Source: Bacillota bacterium
GTDB lineage: Bacteria; Bacillota; Dethiobacteria; Dethiobacterales; Dethiobacteraceae
Reading direction: 5' to 3'
Length of the DNA: 6,469 bases
NCBI GenBank assembly: GCA_018725345.1
Contig: QLUI01000107.1
Location: 1 to 6,469 of the forward strand
In this document: one piece after another, positions 1 to 6,137 of the stretch
Numbering within the stretch: position 1 is the stretch's first letter
Layout of the letters: the number at the start of each line of letters is the position of its first letter
The notes under the pieces: generated by a model
The model's database searches: none
Seen by the model: the letters and a program-made list of their open reading frames with translations, nothing else
Told to the model about the DNA's origin: nothing
Program-made: the position numbers and the translations under genes

Positions 1-97
1 AACAGCATAATTCGACAAACATAGTATACAAGTAGTTCCCAAAATAAGCAAGTATCTTTTTCCAGTTTTTGTGTTTATTTCTGAGCCGACAGATTGC

Positions 98-127
98 TTG
101 CCTCCGGAGATTGTTTTTTGGTATAAT
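98..127 (+). promoter_or_regulatory. Sigma-A-type promoter of metG
   Basis: A perfect -10 hexamer TATAAT lies at 122-127. A -35-like TTGCCT (4 of 6 matches to TTGACA) lies at 98-103, with an 18 nt spacer. Transcription would start near 134, giving a leader of about 40 nt before the metG start at 176. That is too short for a T-box or SAM riboswitch within this leader. Bases 1-97 are AT-rich and I see no coding or structured RNA signal in them. Confidence 0.7.
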
Positions 128-161
128 GAGCTAGCTTGCCTAGGTGGGTTTTCTATTTAAA

Positions 162-167
162 AAGGAG
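162..167 (+). promoter_or_regulatory. metG ribosome binding site (decides the TTG start)
   Basis: AAGGAG lies 8 nt upstream of the in-frame TTG at 176. The longer reading frame could open at GTG 167, but that codon overlaps the last G of this Shine-Dalgarno sequence and so cannot be the start it serves. Confidence 0.75.
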
Positions 168-175
168 TGTCTGTT

Positions 176-2134
176 TTGCGTAAAAAGACATTTTACATCA
201 CTACCCCTATCTACTATCCCAGCGACAAACTGCATATCGGCCACTCATATACCACGGTAGCCGCAGACGCAATGTCGCGCTTTAAAAGGCTTACAGGTCA
301 TCAAGTTCACTTTCTTACAGGCACAGATGAGCATGGTCAAAAAATAGAACGCCAGGCACAGCAGGCTGGCAAGGAACCGCAGGCCTTCGTTGATGAAATT
401 GTGATCTGGATCAAAAAGCTGTGGGATACTTTTGACATTTCTGCAGATGATTTCATCCGCACTACAGAAGAGCGTCACAAAAGCTCTGTACAGAAAATAT
501 TTCAGATATTTTATGAACAGGGTGACATCTATAAGTCTAAGTATGAAGGATGGTATTGCACTCCTTGTGAAGCATTTTGGACTGAGCGGCAGTTGGTTGA
601 AAAGAATTGCCCGGATTGTAAGCGCTCGGTCGAATTGGTGGCAGAAGAAAGTTACTTCTTTAGAATGAGTAAATATGCCGATAGACTAATGGATTATATT
701 GAAAAGAACCCAGATTTTATTCAACCTGTTTCTCGCAAGAATGAAATGATTAATAATTTTCTTAAACCCGGCCTAGAGGATTTGTGTGTCTCCCGGACTT
801 CTTTTAGCTGGGGGATTCCTGTACCGTTTGATCCCGAACATGTGATTTACGTTTGGCTTGATGCGCTCAGCAATTATATCACCGCATTGGGTTATCTGTC
901 GGATGACCAAAGTAAAATGCAGGTATTTTGGCCGGCCGATGTGCAGTTAATCGGTAAGGAGATCGTTCGTTTTCATACAATATACTGGCCTATTTTTTTG
1001 ATGGCGCTGGGGCTAGAGTTGCCTAAGCAAGTTTTTGGGCATGGCTGGTTGCTTCTCGAAGAAGGAAAAATGTCAAAATCTAAAGGAAATGTAATTGATC
1101 CTGAAGTGTTAATCAAACGATACGGCTCTGATGCTATTCGCTATTTTCTTTTGCGAGAAATTCCCTTCGGCGCGGATGGTCATTTTAGCGAGACAGCACT
1201 GATTCAGCGCTTGAACTTTGATTTGGCAAATGACTTGGGAAATTTGTTAAACCGTACGTTAGCCATGCTCAATAAGTATTTTGCGGGAATAATTCCTTCC
1301 CCAAGCAACAGGGAAACTTTGGACCAGGAGTTAAGCAGTATGGCGCAAGCCTTGCCTGACGTCATGGAGCAGTTAATGGATCGGTTTCAATTTTCCAATG
1401 CACTTACTGAGTTGTGGAAATTTATTGGCCGAGCCAATAAGTATATTGATGAAACGGCTCCATGGGCTTTAGCTAAAGCAGGACGTCAGGAACGCTTAGC
1501 TACTGTGATGTATAACCTATTAGAAAGTATTCGAATTGTTTCTGTTTTACTTTTGCCATTTATGCCTCGTACGCCGGAAAGAATTTGGCTGCAGCTTGGG
1601 ATTGCAGGCGAGGCAGATATTCAGAGCTGGGATAGTATCCGGCAATTTGGCGGGATACCAAGTGGCGTACAAACTGTGGCAGCCAGCGAAGTATTGTTTC
1701 CTCGCCTGGAACTTACGGAAGAGGGAGGCGCACCGGTTCGTCAGGCAACAAAAAAAGATAAGCCGCTAGCCGTAGCAAAGGAGGCACCAAAGGTGGAAGA
1801 GGCAGAAGGTCTGATTTCTAGCGAAGATTTTGGTCGTGTTGATTTACGTATAGTCGAGATCACTACAGCACAGAAAATTGAAGGTGCCGATAAATTATTG
1901 AAGCTGACAGTCAGCCTAGGCAAAGAAGAGCGTCAAGTTGTGGCTGGAATTGCCAAACATTATGAGCCGGAGTCACTACTTGGCAAGAGCGTGCTGTTTG
2001 TGGCAAACTTAAAGCCGGCTAAACTGCGCGGTCTTCGCTCAGAAGGGATGCTTCTCGCGGCAGCAGATGAGCAGGGAAACTTAGTGCTGATTACCACAGA
2101 CAAGTCTATCAGCGTAGGCAGCAAGGTGAAATAA
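176..2134 (+). CDS. metG: Methionyl-tRNA synthetase
   Basis: This cytoplasmic class I aminoacyl-tRNA synthetase charges tRNA-Met and initiator tRNA with methionine. With the TTG start the product is 652 aa, the usual length for the Bacillus-type enzyme with a C-terminal extension. The Rossmann catalytic core carries the HIGH signature at residues 20-23 and KMSKS at 298-302. Two zinc-knuckle pairs are visible, CTPC (Cys128, Cys131) and CPDC (Cys145, Cys148). The anticodon-binding helical domain follows. A Lys/Glu/Ala-rich linker then leads to a C-terminal tRNA-binding domain of the Trbp111/EMAPII type (about 550-652, beginning near EDFGRVDLRIV), which dimerises and improves tRNA binding. It is the first gene of an apparent operon with tatD, only 3 nt downstream. 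No frameshifts or missing motifs are seen. Confidence 0.97.
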   Translation: MRKKTFYITTPIYYPSDKLHIGHSYTTVAADAMSRFKRLTGHQVHFLTGTDEHGQKIERQAQQAGKEPQAFVDEIVIWIKKLWDTFDISADDFIRTTEERHKSSVQKIFQIFYEQGDIYKSKYEGWYCTPCEAFWTERQLVEKNCPDCKRSVELVAEESYFFRMSKYADRLMDYIEKNPDFIQPVSRKNEMINNFLKPGLEDLCVSRTSFSWGIPVPFDPEHVIYVWLDALSNYITALGYLSDDQSKMQVFWPADVQLIGKEIVRFHTIYWPIFLMALGLELPKQVFGHGWLLLEEGKMSKSKGNVIDPEVLIKRYGSDAIRYFLLREIPFGADGHFSETALIQRLNFDLANDLGNLLNRTLAMLNKYFAGIIPSPSNRETLDQELSSMAQALPDVMEQLMDRFQFSNALTELWKFIGRANKYIDETAPWALAKAGRQERLATVMYNLLESIRIVSVLLLPFMPRTPERIWLQLGIAGEADIQSWDSIRQFGGIPSGVQTVAASEVLFPRLELTEEGGAPVRQATKKDKPLAVAKEAPKVEEAEGLISSEDFGRVDLRIVEITTAQKIEGADKLLKLTVSLGKEERQVVAGIAKHYEPESLLGKSVLFVANLKPAKLRGLRSEGMLLAAADEQGNLVLITTDKSISVGSKVK

Positions 2135-2137
2135 GCA

Positions 2138-2929
2138 ATGAGTCTAATTGATACACATGCACACTTAACTGACAACCGGTTTGCCCATGATCTTGATGAA
2201 GTATTGTTGCGTGCTGAAGAATCAGGGGTCAGGGCAATGATTAATGTGGGTTACGATCTTTCGTCATCTCGGCGTTGTGTGGCGCTCGCTTCTAAGAGCG
2301 AAATGTTTTTTGCAGCAGTCGGTATCCATCCGCATGAGGCAGCCAAGGTGGGTGAGCAAGCTCTTGCTCAGCTGCGGCAATTAGCTCTGGGCGGAAACGT
2401 AGTGGCCCTGGGAGAAATGGGGCTTGACTACTATTATAATCATTCTCCGCGCAATCTTCAGCAGGAGTTGTTTCGCCGACAGATTCGCTTGGCTAAATCC
2501 CTATCTTTGCCGATTATTGTACATGACCGTGATGCCCACGAAGACGTCCTGACTATTTTAGGGGAGGAAGGCGCAGAAACTGTGGGAGGAGTTTTGCATT
2601 GTTTTTCCGGCAATCTAAATTTTGCGGCACGGTGTCTAAGTTTAGGTTTCCATATTTCGCTGGCGGGGCCGGTTACATTTAGCAACAGCAAGGGTCTGGC
2701 GGCTGTGGCGGAATTTATTCCAAGTGATAGGTTGCTCTTAGAGACAGACGCTCCTTATCTTGCGCCCGTTCCTTATCGCGGTAAAAGGAATGAACCTGCC
2801 TACTTGCTGGCAGTGGCTGAAAAAGTTGCCACTCTTCGCAGAACGACTGTTAAAGAATTATCTGATTGCACAACCGAGAATGCTAAAAAATTGTTTAAAC
2901 TGGAGATTAAAGAAAATATAGGTGCATAA
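2138..2929 (+). CDS. tatD: TatD-family metal-dependent hydrolase/DNase
   Basis: A 263-aa amidohydrolase-fold (TIM-barrel) protein of the TatD/YabD family, cytoplasmic. Members are metal-dependent 3'-5' exonucleases/DNases; the in vivo substrate in Firmicutes is not settled. Metal ligands are visible in order: the HAH pair (His7, His9) in the N-terminal IDTHAHL motif, Glu93 in GEMGLDYYY, His129 in IIVHDRDAHED, His154 in LHCFSG, and Asp204 in LLETDAPYLAP. The closing PYRGKRNEPAY signature is also present. The ATG lies 3 nt after the metG stop. Its Shine-Dalgarno sequence (AAGGTG, 2123-2128) sits inside the 3' end of metG, so the two genes are translationally linked, as metS-yabD are in B. subtilis. 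It is intact and of normal length. Confidence 0.95.
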   Translation: MSLIDTHAHLTDNRFAHDLDEVLLRAEESGVRAMINVGYDLSSSRRCVALASKSEMFFAAVGIHPHEAAKVGEQALAQLRQLALGGNVVALGEMGLDYYYNHSPRNLQQELFRRQIRLAKSLSLPIIVHDRDAHEDVLTILGEEGAETVGGVLHCFSGNLNFAARCLSLGFHISLAGPVTFSNSKGLAAVAEFIPSDRLLLETDAPYLAPVPYRGKRNEPAYLLAVAEKVATLRRTTVKELSDCTTENAKKLFKLEIKENIGA

Positions 2930-2931
2930 AT

Positions 2932-2960
2932 TTGGCAATATAGGCCATAAATATTTATTA
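2932..2960 (+). promoter_or_regulatory. Possible weak promoter before the RlpA/G5 gene
   Basis: TTGGCA (5 of 6 matches to the -35 consensus) at 2932-2937 is followed 17 nt later by an AT-rich TTATTA at 2955-2960, a poor -10. The gap between tatD and the next gene is only 63 nt, so read-through from metG-tatD is at least as likely. Confidence 0.25.
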
Positions 2961-2992
2961 GGTAGCAGAGAAGAAGAAGAGGGGGAATGGAC

Positions 2993-4021
2993 ATGACCCT
3001 TCCCAGCTGGTGTAGCAAGCTAAAAGGTATGCAGGCGATGGGCAAAGGGATGTTGATTGTTTTCCTGTTAGTCATTTTTTTCCTTGTTGTTTACCCTCAA
3101 GTTACTACAAAACAGGTGGTTTTAGTTGTGGACGGCGAAGCAGGGCAGGTTTTAACTCGTGCAGAAACGGTTGGTCAAGTTCTGGCAGAGAGCGACTTAT
3201 TTCTCAGAGAGAGCGATTTGTTGACACCGACGGAGGAAACCAGGTTAAAACGGGGCATGGAAATTCGGCTACAAAGAGCCGTGCCGCTTTTTGTCCATGC
3301 AGACGGACAAACAAGCCTTGTTTACTCCACCGCGGCTACTACGGCAGAGCTACTTAGTGAATTAGGTGTTTCGGTGGGACAAAGCGACAGGGTGGTGCCC
3401 GGTTTGAAGCAGCAGTTGGCAGAAGGCGCAAAAGTGCTTGTTAGCCGTGTGAGAAGAGAAATATTTCGTGAAGAAGTAGCTATTCCCTTTAAAACGCAGC
3501 ACGTAAACGATCCTGAGTTAGCCAGCGGACGCCGGAGGGTAGTGGTTGCCGGAAAGCCCGGAGCTATGGTTCGGAGCTATGAAATAATTTATGTTGACGG
3601 CCAAGAGGAAGAGAGGAGTTTTATTGAGGAAAAGCGGGTTTCTGAACCGATTAACAGTGTAGTTTATGTAGGAACCAAGAAGGTGGCGCCTGTAATCACT
3701 GCGAGTGCCCGAGGTGGTCGTGTGAGCAAAGTGATAGAAGGCTTGGCTTCCTGGTACGGCCCTGGTTTTCAAGGGAATAGAACGGCTTATGGGGATATCT
3801 TTGATAAGAATAAATTAACAGCAGCTTCGCCTTCACGGGAAATGGCAGGAAAAATGGTGCGTGTTACTTATTTAAGAAGCGGTCGCAGCGTTGATGTTTT
3901 AATTAATGATTATGGTCCGCATATCCCGGGGAGAGTGATTGACTTATCTATGGCGGCGGCTCGCGCCATTGGCATGCTATCTTCCGGTGTTGGCAAAGTG
4001 AGGGTTAAGCTATTGGAGTAG
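2993..4021 (+). CDS. Membrane-anchored DUF348-G5-RlpA-like cell-wall protein (YabE position)
   Basis: This 342-aa envelope protein probably acts on or binds peptidoglycan. A short basic N-terminus precedes one membrane segment (about residues 19-35, GMLIVFLLVIFFLVVYP), with the rest outside. Two ubiquitin-like DUF348 repeats follow (about 40-96 and 97-152), then a G5 domain (about 154-231). An RlpA-type double-psi beta-barrel (about 250-341) starts at GLASWYGPGFQG and contains INDYGP (Asp306) and GRVIDLSMAAA. B. subtilis YabE has the same position and the DUF348/G5 front half but ends in a 3D domain. In E. coli RlpA the motif is TAAHPTLP; here it is TAASPSRE, so the conserved His is Ser279. 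The start was chosen at 2993 because the purine-rich GAGGGGG (2979-2985) is 7 nt away; ATG 2987 is only 1 nt from it. No lipobox is seen. Confidence 0.85.
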   Translation: MTLPSWCSKLKGMQAMGKGMLIVFLLVIFFLVVYPQVTTKQVVLVVDGEAGQVLTRAETVGQVLAESDLFLRESDLLTPTEETRLKRGMEIRLQRAVPLFVHADGQTSLVYSTAATTAELLSELGVSVGQSDRVVPGLKQQLAEGAKVLVSRVRREIFREEVAIPFKTQHVNDPELASGRRRVVVAGKPGAMVRSYEIIYVDGQEEERSFIEEKRVSEPINSVVYVGTKKVAPVITASARGGRVSKVIEGLASWYGPGFQGNRTAYGDIFDKNKLTAASPSREMAGKMVRVTYLRSGRSVDVLINDYGPHIPGRVIDLSMAAARAIGMLSSGVGKVRVKLLE

Positions 4022-4049
4022 GCAAAGTTCGGTCGATGCCAATAATTCG

Positions 4050-4072
4050 AATCCGGGCTACCCGGATTTTTT
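4050..4072 (+). terminator. Rho-independent terminator after the RlpA/G5 gene
   Basis: A perfect 8-bp stem, AATCCGGG/CCCGGATT, with a CTA loop (4050-4068) runs into a T tract ending at 4072. It lies 28 nt past the stop codon and separates the metG-tatD-envelope unit from ksgA. Confidence 0.92.
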
Positions 4073-4100
4073 CTTTGCATAGGAAATTGTTTAATTCAGT

Positions 4101-4107
4101 AAAGGAG
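4101..4107 (+). promoter_or_regulatory. ksgA ribosome binding site (points to ATG 4116, not ATG 4109)
   Basis: AAAGGAG is a near-ideal Shine-Dalgarno sequence. The ATG at 4109 is just 1 nt from it, too close to be used well. The ATG at 4116, in a different frame, is 8 nt away, the optimal distance. This matters because the frame from 4116 spells the KsgA N-terminus. Confidence 0.75.
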
Positions 4108-4115
4108 CATGAGTA

Positions 4116-4975
4116 ATGGTCAAACTGTCAAATCCAACATATGTTGCCAGCCTCTTAGCGCAGCAAGGCATACGTCTAAAAAAAAATGGGGACAAAATTT
4201 TTTAGTAGACGAAAATATCTTGCAGAAAATTGTGAACACAGCTAATCTTGAGCCGACAGATTCAGTGCTCGAAATCGGACCAGGTATCGGCTCCCTGACT
4301 CAGAAGCTGGCTGAAAAAGCAAAAGTTGTTACGGCAGTGGAAATTGATGCGCGTCTGTTGTCCGTATTACAGGCAACACTTGCGGATTATGATAATGTTT
4401 ATCTTGTTCATCAGGATGCCATGGATTTCGACTGGAGAGCACACTGCTCGCAGAAACCAGTTAAACTGGTGGCAAACTTGCCGTATAATGTGGCAACGCC
4501 GCTTTTTTACCGCTGGCTTAAAGAATATCGGGACTGCTTTTCGCTGGTTGTTTGTATGGTGCAAAAGGAAGTGGCCCAGCGGATAGTAGCGCATCCAGGA
4601 GGGAAAGAATACGGGTCGCTTACCGTGCTTTGTCAGTATGCAGGTCGCTGTGAAATCGCCTTTAATGTGTCAAGAACAGTGTTTTTCCCTAGGCCGGAGG
4701 TTTCTTCCGCAGTAGTTAAAATAACACCGGCAGTCAACCCTAGATATGATGTTGGTGATGAGTCTTTCTTTTTTCGGTTGGTTGATGCCGTATTTTCTCA
4801 GAGGCGTAAAACTTTGTTTAACACTTTGCATGCCGCACTGCCATTTTCAAAAGAAGAACTGGCTGAAGCAGGAGCTGCCACAGGTATCGATCTGTCGAGG
4901 CGCGGAGAGACACTAAGCGTCGAGGAGTTTGCATTAATTTCGCGTTTGCTTTATACTAGAAGCTGTGGCATCTGA
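4116..4975 (+). CDS. ksgA: 16S rRNA (adenine-N6,N6)-dimethyltransferase KsgA/RsmA, with an apparent -1 frameshift in the 5' part
   Basis: KsgA uses SAM to dimethylate two adjacent adenosines in the 3'-terminal hairpin of 16S rRNA late in 30S assembly. Visible motifs: GQNFLVD, the SAM site EIGPGIG (about 53-59), the acidic VEID (75-78), catalytic NLPY (121-124), EYGSL, FFPRPEVSSAVV and FSQRRKTLFNTL. The C-terminus is complete. From ATG 4116 the sequence reads MVKLSNPTYVASLLAQQGIR. This aligns without gaps to the B. subtilis KsgA N-terminus (Pro, Leu-Leu, Gly and Lys-Lys in register) and should run into LKKKWGQNF. That join needs ten A residues, and the tract at 4178-4186 has nine. As written, frame 4116 stops at 4203-4205 after 29 codons. 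An uninterrupted alternative from ATG 4109 (288 aa) exists, but its first 23 residues do not resemble KsgA and its ribosome site is too close. The corrected product would be 286 aa. The cause may be sequencing error, mutation or recoding. Confidence 0.9.
4178..4186 (+). other. A9 homopolymer at the ksgA frame junction (possible slippery site)
   Basis: Nine consecutive A residues lie exactly where the KsgA N-terminal frame (from 4116) must shift to the frame of the methyltransferase body. One extra A in the mRNA through polymerase slippage, or a -1 ribosomal shift on A AAA AAA, would restore a 286-aa product. I see no obvious strong stem-loop immediately downstream that would stimulate ribosomal shifting. 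Confidence 0.6.
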
Positions 4976-4996
4976 GAAAACGTTTGGAGGTGCAAG

Positions 4997-5479
4997 ATGA
5001 ACATGTGTTTTCACAGCCCTTCCCGCGGCAACTTAACTCTAGATGAGACATACGCTGAGATTATGACCTATGTAGCTGAAAAGCCAAAAGAGCAATACAA
5101 GCTGATTTTCGGAACTGATTCCCAACCGCATCATCGTCGTGAAGTTTGTTTTGTTACCGCAATAATTATTCACAGGGTAGGAAAAGGTGCTCGCTATTTT
5201 TATCAGCGCCAACGACACAACTATATGTCAAGCTTGCGTCAGCGAATCTATTATGAGACGTACCTGAGCTTGGAAGTGGCTACGCTTGTCACAGCCAAAC
5301 TTGCTAAGGGAGTCTATCCGCGTTTGAATATTGAAATCCATCTTGATGTGGGTGAAAAAGGAGATACTAAGGAGCTTATCCGTGAAGTGGTAGGGATGGT
5401 GATCGGCAGCGGGTTTCAGGCATGTATCAAGCCTGATTCATACGGCGCCTCAAAAGTAGCCGATAAATACACAAAGTAA
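4997..5479 (+). CDS. YkuK-family (DUF458) RNase H-like protein
   Basis: A 160-aa cytoplasmic protein of the DUF458/YkuK family, which is predicted to have an RNase H-like fold. Its biochemical role is not established to my knowledge. The family hallmarks are the FGTDSQ motif (Asp41) after the first predicted strand, followed by a VTAIIIH strand. Later come YETYLSLEVATLV (Glu87, Glu93), IHLDVGEKGDTKELI (Asp117, Asp123) and a C-terminal KPDSYGASKVADKYTK (Asp147, Asp156). These acidic residues could form a metal site, but that is inference. Length is close to the ~170 aa of B. subtilis YkuK. A good ribosome site (GGAGG at 4986-4990) lies 6 nt before the ATG, and the gene starts 21 nt after the ksgA stop, so it is probably cotranscribed with ksgA. 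In B. subtilis ykuK is elsewhere and yabG follows ksgA directly. Here this gene stands where the 5' half of yabG would be. Confidence 0.85.
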   Translation: MNMCFHSPSRGNLTLDETYAEIMTYVAEKPKEQYKLIFGTDSQPHHRREVCFVTAIIIHRVGKGARYFYQRQRHNYMSSLRQRIYYETYLSLEVATLVTAKLAKGVYPRLNIEIHLDVGEKGDTKELIREVVGMVIGSGFQACIKPDSYGASKVADKYTK

Positions 5480-5494
5480 TTTCTTTGAAAGATT

Positions 5495-5513
5495 ACGCCG
5501 TTAGGCGTTTTTT
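5495..5513 (+). terminator. Rho-independent terminator after the YkuK-family gene
   Basis: The stem ACGCC/GGCGT with a GTTA loop (5495-5508) is followed by six T residues (5508-5513), 15 nt past the stop codon. It ends the ksgA-ykuK unit and lies only about 5 nt before recognisable yabG homology begins. Confidence 0.8.
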
Positions 5514-5518
5514 GTTGT

Positions 5519-5875
5519 AAAAAAAATTTTCAGGACATCAAGAGTTACCGCAATTCACAGTATTTCGTGGCGGCCACCTTAAAGGTAAGGCAGTATGAAC
5601 CGGCAAAAGACGGGTTAGTAATTTTTGCAGGAGCCTGCCAATCGCATTATGAGGCTATTCTGGCTGCAGGCGCCAATTTTGCAAGTTCACCACAGCGCGT
5701 TTTGATCCACGCTCTAGATCCTGTCTTTATCATGGAAAACGTAGCCTATACCTCCATTAACAGTTCAGTCAATGTTTATGAAGTTATTAGGCATACAATA
5801 ACAGGTTTAGACGGTATAGGAGGAGTGGAATCAAGGGGGAAATTCCGTTTAGGATTGCCCAAATCCCCTTACTAG
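5519..5875 (+). pseudogene. yabG: 5'-truncated sporulation protease YabG (C-terminal remnant)
   Basis: YabG is a sporulation-specific peptidase (MEROPS U57) that processes spore-coat and cortex-related proteins late in sporulation. About 118 codons with clear YabG similarity remain, from KKNFQDIKSYRNSQYF to the natural-looking end RLGLPKSPY. The segment includes the signature VIFAGACQSHYEAI, with the Cys thought to be catalytic, and ANFASSPQRVLIHALDPV. Full-length YabG is about 290 aa, so roughly the first 170 residues, including the region holding the putative catalytic His, are gone. The upstream DNA holds the terminator of the YkuK-family gene instead. The frame is open from 5489 but has no ATG. 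The first common start codon is GTG 5567, in the middle of a conserved motif and without a ribosome site. The remaining codons show no internal stops, so the truncation may be recent. Confidence 0.85.
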
Positions 5876-5889
5876 GCTATACTGATTTT

Positions 5890-5922
5890 TTTCACGGGGT
5901 TCTTGTCAGTGAACTCGTGAAA
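5890..5922 (+). other. Imperfect inverted repeat downstream of the yabG remnant
   Basis: The outer stem TTTCACG/CGTGAAA (5890-5896 with 5916-5922) and inner stem GTTC/GAAC (5899-5902 with 5911-5914) are separated by a small bulge and close an 8-nt loop. On the plus strand it is followed only by ATTT, so it is a poor terminator. It might be the decayed terminator of yabG. Confidence 0.4.
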
Positions 5923-5952
5923 TTTGCTTTGACCATAAGAAGTCTCATAAAG

Positions 5953-6074
5953 ACAAAAATGGTCACCATGACAAAAACGATGATAACGAGCATGATAAGA
6001 ATGATTACGGCAAAGATCACGAGAATGATTACGGTAAAGAGTGCCACAAAAATGGTCACCATGACAAAAACGAT
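5953..6074 (+). repeat. 29-bp exact direct repeat, 93 bp apart, inside the His-rich frame
   Basis: The 29 bases at 5953-5981 recur exactly at 6046-6074. The 93-nt offset is 31 codons, so the repeat encodes the same peptide (KNGHHDKND) in the same frame. Between the copies lies a second, shorter repeat. Confidence 0.9.
5998..6040 (+). repeat. 19-bp repeat at 24-bp spacing, nested between the 29-bp repeats
   Basis: AGAATGATTACGGCAAAGA at 5998-6016 recurs at 6022-6040 with a single C-to-T change (6011 versus 6035). The 24-nt offset is eight codons. The change is silent in the His-rich frame (GGC/GGT, Gly) but not in the antisense frame of the same codon phase. Confidence 0.85.
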
Positions 6075-6137
6075 AAAATTGAGTCGCTGTATCGCCAGAC
6101 GGTTATTCTGGAAATTTTTGCAAAAGTGACTGAGTCA

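Larger units (their letters stand above)
5913..6136 (+). pseudogene. Start-less His/Asp/Asn/Lys-rich repeat reading frame (gene fragment, unknown function)
   Basis: In the frame beginning TREICFDHKKSH there is no ATG, GTG or TTG start between the upstream TGA (5910-5912) and the repeats. About 48 residues (5934-6077) are almost entirely H, D, N, K, E and G, with nine His, including two copies of KNGHHDKND and two of NDYGK. This resembles a flexible metal-binding or spore-surface segment. Two signs support this frame as the once-coding one. The repeats are offset by whole codons (93 and 24 nt), and the one difference within the shorter repeat is a synonymous Gly codon. A more ordinary tail, KIESLYRQTVILEIFAKV, follows; it vaguely recalls SPOCS/DUF3794 spore-coat domains, which I would not rely on. 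The frame stays open to TAA 6249-6251, but beyond about 6136 it is antisense to the transpeptidase relic, so I end it there. Confidence 0.45.

Noticed and set aside
81..95. 14-nt match TGAGCCGACAGATT shared by the metG upstream region and ksgA (about 4249-4262)
   Set aside because: The second copy is ordinary ksgA coding sequence. A single match of this length in 6.5 kb can be coincidence, and there is no further copy of the full motif.
102..117. CTCCGGAG followed by T residues as a terminator upstream of metG
   Set aside because: The palindrome has no loop, so it cannot form a stable intrinsic terminator hairpin, and it overlaps the spacer of the metG promoter.
167..175. GTG 167 as the metG start
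   Set aside because: This codon overlaps the AAGGAG ribosome site. TTG 176 is ideally spaced and leaves a normal MetRS N-terminus.
5917..6129. A 70-codon frame starting at GTG 5917, rich in Met, Thr, Ile and Lys
   Set aside because: It is the plus-one shadow of the His-rich repeat frame. Its start has no ribosome site and its composition is what shifting HDKND codons produces.
5934..6134. A very hydrophobic minus-strand frame over the repeat region that looks like membrane helices
   Set aside because: It is the same-phase antisense of His/Asp/Asn/Lys codons (NAN read as NTN). The one repeat difference is silent only on the plus strand, so the hydrophobicity is an artefact.
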